From: Sesamum alatum
Lineage: Eukaryota; Streptophyta; Magnoliopsida; Lamiales; Pedaliaceae
Assembly (NCBI GenBank): GCA_034509735.1
Contig: JACGWO010000005.1
Location: forward strand, 24,980,383 to 25,044,382
Length of the DNA: 64,000 bases
Direction of reading: 5' to 3'
Positions within the stretch are counted from its first letter, which is position 1; each line of letters starts with the position of its first letter. Below, one piece after another: positions 60,093-64,000 of the stretch. Made by a program: the position numbers and the translations under genes. A model generated the notes under the pieces. It was not told the origin of the DNA. It was given only the letters and a program-made list of their open reading frames with translations, and did not search any database.

Positions 60093-62744
60093 TCTGATGT
60101 GAGTCGGGCTATGTTTAAGAATGTGAGAAAACGTATTAAGTGATTGGAGGATCGCCTATGGCAGCTTGAGAGTCAACAAATGACCCCTGAGGTACGTTCT
60201 GATTTACGTAATTCTCGTTGTGAATTGGAAGGTTTGCTATCTGATCAAACAATACGATGGCAGTAGCGAGCTAAAACTCATTGGATCCGGGAGGGTGATC
60301 GGAATACTAAATTTTTCCATGCTCGTGCGTCAGCTCGTCGAAAAATTAATAAAATCAGTCGTCTCCGGGATTCCTCCGGCAACTGGATATCGGACACGGA
60401 GGGTGTTCAAGGTTTGATTTCGGCTTATTTTCATATGCTGTTTACATCAGTTGCGCCGACAGTGTTTGATTTATCCGTAGTTTTCCAGGGTATTCAGCCC
60501 TGCATTTCACTTGAGCAGAATAGCAGGCTGTTAGATCCATTTGATGTTGAGGAGGTCAGACTTGCATTATTCTCTATGGCGCCCCTTACCTCTCCAGGTC
60601 CTGACGGCTTCCCTCCGTATTTCTTTCAACATTACTGGTCTACGGTTAGGACTCGCATTGTGCATTGTGTTTTACAGATTCTGAACTCAGGGGTGATGGC
60701 CCCGGGACTCAATCATACGAATATTGTTCTAATTCCTAAAGTGAAATCCCCGGAATTAGTCTCACATTTTTGTCCAATCAGTTTATGTAATGTGGTGTAC
60801 AAGGTAGTATCCAAAGTGCTTGCTAACCGATTGAAAGTCTGTCTTGATTCGGTCATTTCACAATCTCAGTCTGCATTTGTCAGTGGTCGACTAGTATCGG
60901 ATAACGTTCTTTTGGCATTTGAGTGTAATCACTTCCTAAAGCAACGTAAGGCTGGTCGTAAGGATTTTTGTGCTTTAAAACTGGACATGTGTAAGGCTTA
61001 CGACCGCTTAGAATGGTCATTTGTGGAATTGGCTTTGCGCTCCTTTGGATTTGCTGATAGATTTGTTAAGTTAATCATGATGTGTATATCGTCAATGAGT
61101 TTTTCTTTTGTCTTAAATGGTGCATCATTTGGACATATCCAACCATCACGGGGTATTCGTCAAGGGGACCTGTTATCACCTTATATCTTTATACTTTGTT
61201 CGGAAGTCTTTAGCCTTTTGCTTCAGCGTGCGGAAGCACATGGAGTGCTTCGTGGTATTGTTGTTGCTCGCCATGCCCCGCGCATCTCCCACTTATTTTT
61301 CGCTGACGATTCCCTTATTTTCTGTCAGGCTACGGAGGAAGCACTCATGGCTATTGGTGGCATTCTGGGCCAATATGAGCGTGCTTCGGGTCAAATGGTA
61401 AGCTATGCCAAGTCTGAAATCATTTTCAGTCCTAACATTGCAATGCCGAAGCGTTCTCAGTTGGCACAGATTCTGAATGTGACTGAGGTTCTCACGCTAG
61501 AACGGTACCTGGGTCTTCCCACAGTGATTGGTAAAGCCAAGGTTGAGATATTCCGAGGATTAAGAGATAAAATCTGGTCTGTACTTATGGGCTACTCGGA
61601 AAAATTTCTATCTTCAGCAGGGAAAGAGATTCTCATTAAAGCTGTAATTCAATCAATACCCACCTACATAATGCAGTGCTTTTTGTTGCCGAATAAGCTT
61701 ATCCGTGAAATTCAGTCTGCTGTAGCAGATTTTTGGTGGAGTTCTAATAGGAATCAACGCATCTATTGGCGATCTTGGTCTTCCTTATGTCAAAGAAAAC
61801 AGTTGGGCGGACTTGGCTTTCCAGATTTACGGCGTTTTAATCTTGCATTACTTGCTAAGCAAGCCTAGTGGTTAATCTCCGAACCTCAGTCTCTTTTAGC
61901 TAGAGTTCTTAAAGCAAGATATTTCCCCCGTACATCCTTCGTGGAATCCAAACTTGGCTATCATCCATCGGCTACGTGGCGGAGTCTTCATGCGGCTAAA
62001 TTTATCACAGATGTTGGCTGTAGATGGCAGATTGGTAATGGGTCGTCGGTTCATATTTGGGAGGATCCATGGCTGCCCCGTCCTTTCCACTTTCGTCCGA
62101 TCACCCCTAAACCTGTTGATGATGAGGTAACGATGGTTAGTGAACTGATGATTCCAAATCAGCCTAGTTGGGATGAAACAAAGCTGTCCTCTCTGTTCTG
62201 TCTGGAAGATGTTAATTGTATTCGGTCTATCGCAATCCCTAGTGCTAATACTTCTGATTCTCTAATCTGGCATTATAATCAGTCTGGTATTTTTTCTGTT
62301 AAGAGTGCTTATGCTGTTGCGGAAAGGGAGGATGCAAGGCGGAAGGAATGTCTCACTGAATCTTCTGGTGCAAGCCCTACTTTAGGTTGGTCGTTCTTGT
62401 GGGACGCTCTCCTACCCTGTAAGATCAAACATTTTGCTTGGAGGTTATGTCATGGTTCACTTCCGGTTCAAACCAACCTACGGAAGAAGCATGTTGTTAC
62501 TGATGCTTTTTGTTCAATCTGTGGTATGACTGAGGAAAATGAAGAACACATCTTGCTTAGGTGTGACTTTGCTCGACAGTGTTGGGTCCTTGTGGATATT
62601 CCGTGGCATATCATCACATGTTGGGGAGGTTCGCCAGAATTTTGGCTACGGCACATCTCAAAAGAATGTACGATGGACCAGTTTCTACTTTGCTATCTGT
62701 ATCATGTGGTTGTATGGGCTCATCGTAACAGGTTTATTTTTTAA
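60093..62744 (+). pseudogene. LINE-M ORF2: reverse transcriptase and zf-RVT
   Basis: One frame covers 60282-62744 with in-frame stops at 60264-60266 (just upstream) and 61866-61868 (TAG before a Trp). Numbered from 60414, RT holds PLTSPGPDGFPPYFF (about 58-72), LKLDMCKAYDRLEW, IQPSRGIRQGDLLSPY, the catalytic FADD at 296-299, and YLGLP near 365. Beyond the second stop, 61941-62744 reads the WRSL...W.IGNG...WEDPWLP block and zf-RVT with IKHFAWRL, CSICGMTEENEEHILLRCDFARQCW. Only one stop lies inside the RT-to-zf-RVT frame. Confidence 0.88.
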
Positions 62745-62952
62745 GGGAAGCAGTCATCGCGGCCAGTGACAGTGCAATTTGTGCAGGCATATTTACGGGA
62801 ATTCAACACTTCATTGAGTAGGAGGACTTAGTTGTGTTTTTCTATTATTTGCTGCTTTCTTTATGGTTACTGTTGATGGTGGATTTGGGTTTTGTAATCT
62901 GGTTATCATTGCAGCAGATTATATAAAGTTATGTTTTCATGTCAAAAAAAAA
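60093..62952 (+). mobile_element. LINE-M: 5'-truncated L1-type LINE
   Basis: Starts inside ORF2, after the endonuclease, and ends with a short A-run (62943-62951). ORF1 and endonuclease are absent, the usual result of incomplete reverse transcription. It is far better preserved than LINE-K and ends soon after zf-RVT, without an RNase H domain. I could not find a convincing TSD. Confidence 0.82.
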
Positions 62953-63662
62953 TATATTTTTGGTCCCATCATAATTTAAAAACTAATTTAGTATTTATAT
63001 AACCTCTTTTGATTATTCTTTGAATTTGAATTATTATTTAGTTCAAAAATATTTAATGAAACTTTACCACATGCTATATAATTAAAATTCCACTTTTATA
63101 AAAATATTAAAGGATAGTTTGAGATAAATTCTAGCCTCTTTTTAGTATTTTTTTGAAGTTTAATTATTATTTGGTTTTAAAATATTTTACTAAACCTTGA
63201 CCAAAAACTATAAAAAAATAAAATTTAATTGTTTACATAAACAATGAATCAATTTTAAATTATAATATTAATTGTCTGTATTTGAAATAAATTTTAGCAT
63301 CTTTTATTATGAAACTGAACTATTATTTGGACTGAAAAATTATAATTTAAAATAAAAATAAAAATAAAAATCTAAAAATATGCTATTATATCGTACTAAA
63401 ATTTATAATAAAGAATATTTTTAATTAAAAAATTATAATTTTCAGACCAAATAATAATTTAACTTTAGAAGATAAAAACATGTGCTAAAACTTATCTCAA
63501 ATACAAAAAATTATAATAAAATTAAATTCATTATTTATATAAAACAAAATTTCTCTAATATTTTTATTTTAAAAAGCTTAACTTTTATGTTTTATAAAAC
63601 TATTTTCATACAAATAACAATTTATTTTCAAAAAATAATAAGAAGATGTTAGAATTCATCTC
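62953..63662. repeat. AT-rich region with direct and inverted repeats
   Basis: No gene. A motif around CTCTTTT...TTGAATTATTATTTGG...AAAAT occurs in three direct copies (about 62996-63075, 63129-63205, 63290-63360) and once inverted (63431-63504). The third copy and the inverted copy (63278-63349 and 63431-63504) can pair over about 70 bp with mismatches. It may be a small foldback element or MITE cluster. Confidence 0.6.
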
Positions 63663-63854
63663 TGTTAGAATATTTAAATTTGTTCTTATCTTTTCCTATT
63701 TTACTTCAAGTAGGTCTCTTCTATAGGTGTAGTTTTACTTCAAGTAGGTCTCTTCTATAGGTGTAGTTATCCTTAAATTCCATCACTATAAATAGAGGTG
63801 GAATCATCATTAATCAATAATATAGATTCATCTCTTCTTTTATCACTTCGTACA
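63663..63854 (+). repeat. 5' LTR of a small copia-type element O, 192 bp
   Basis: Starts TGTTAGAATATTTAAATT and ends CTTCGTACA, followed at once by a primer site. A TATA box (TATAAATA) is at 63787-63794. The U3 part contains a perfect 34-bp tandem duplication. Length and sequence differ from the 2-kb LTR family in the rest of the window. The element continues beyond the window; it could also be a broken copy. Confidence 0.8.
63699..63766 (+). repeat. 34-bp tandem duplication in the U3 of LTR O
   Basis: The unit TTTTACTTCAAGTAGGTCTC... occurs exactly twice, at 63699-63732 and 63733-63766, about 20 bp before the TATA box. Tandem U3 repeats act as enhancers in several plant LTR elements (for example the Tnt1 BII box); that role here is inference. 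Confidence 0.9.
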
Positions 63855-63922
63855 TGGTATAAGAGCAGGTTCAGAAAAAGTGAGAAAGAAGTTGTATATA
63901 TATATATTTATATATATTTCTG

Positions 63923-63960
<38 letters not shown>

Positions 63961-64000
63961 AAGAGAGAAAAACCTAACCCTAGTTTTTTGCAACCCACCG
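63855..64000 (+). other. Primer site and leader start of element O
   Basis: The primer site TGGTATAAGAGCAGGTTC (63855-63872) is of the initiator methionine tRNA type with a change. It is followed by a TA-rich run (63895-63917) and an A-run of about 34 (63926-63959). The coding region would lie outside the window. Confidence 0.7.

Noticed and set aside
1..64000. Host protein-coding genes, tRNA, rRNA, CRISPR arrays or bacterial-type operons
   Set aside because: Every recognisable protein motif belongs to LINE or copia proteins. No cloverleaf or rRNA stretch was noticed. CRISPR is not expected in a plant nuclear genome, and the repeats seen are not of that form.

Overview
This window looks like repeat-packed intergenic DNA from a flowering plant nuclear genome. 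Every coding trace I can identify is a retrotransposon: Ty1/copia LTR elements (protease, integrase, reverse transcriptase, RNase H in that order, tRNA-iMet-type primer sites, TG...CA LTRs about 2 kb long) and L1-type plant LINEs (DUF4283-like ORF1, RT, zf-RVT, plant RNase H tail). I found no host gene, rRNA, tRNA or CRISPR array. I cannot name the species; the LINE and copia types suit an angiosperm.

The window is a nested stack that I resolved from LTR ends and target-site duplications (TSDs). Level 0 is an old plus-strand LINE (LINE-K, about 1186-59827). A solo LTR (S1, 2130-4286, TSD GATAT) and a minus-strand copia element J (7654-58107, TSD GACTC/GACTT) sit in it. Inside J is a plus-strand element F (11325-48441). 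F's LTRs received three more elements: a minus-strand element A (11623-38281, TSD GGTCC/TGTCC), a minus-strand solo LTR G (40120-42226, TSD CGAAA/CGAAC) and a plus-strand, 3'-truncated element H (48442-54399). Inside A are a complete minus-strand element B (15676-26134, perfect TSD CTCTT) and the remains of another relative, E, which contributes a third LTR (27977-29958) and most of a second coding region.

B is the youngest and best-preserved copy. Its two LTRs are nearly identical, and its gag-pol frame is broken only by four single-base homopolymer differences. J and F are defective and share the same internal pol deletions. The copia copies fall into three related LTR subfamilies: I (A, B, E), II (S1, G, H) and III (J, F). 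They share a conserved core in the middle of the LTR.

Right of the nest are the 3' end of LINE-K (58108-59827), a 5'-truncated LINE-M with a long RT frame (60093-62952), an AT-rich stretch with direct and inverted repeats, and the 192-bp LTR and primer site of an unrelated small copia element (63663-64000) that runs out of the window.

The least expected signals are in noncoding RNA-like parts of the copia family: (1) a hairpin about 100 nt upstream of the primer site whose stem changes by compensatory substitutions between subfamilies while its 5-nt loop stays close to NACAC; (2) twin CACGA-G-TCGTG motifs 79-82 nt apart in the leader just before gag; (3) a GC-rich, hairpin-rich leader block that is tens of bases in F, H and J but about 510-630 bp in E and B.
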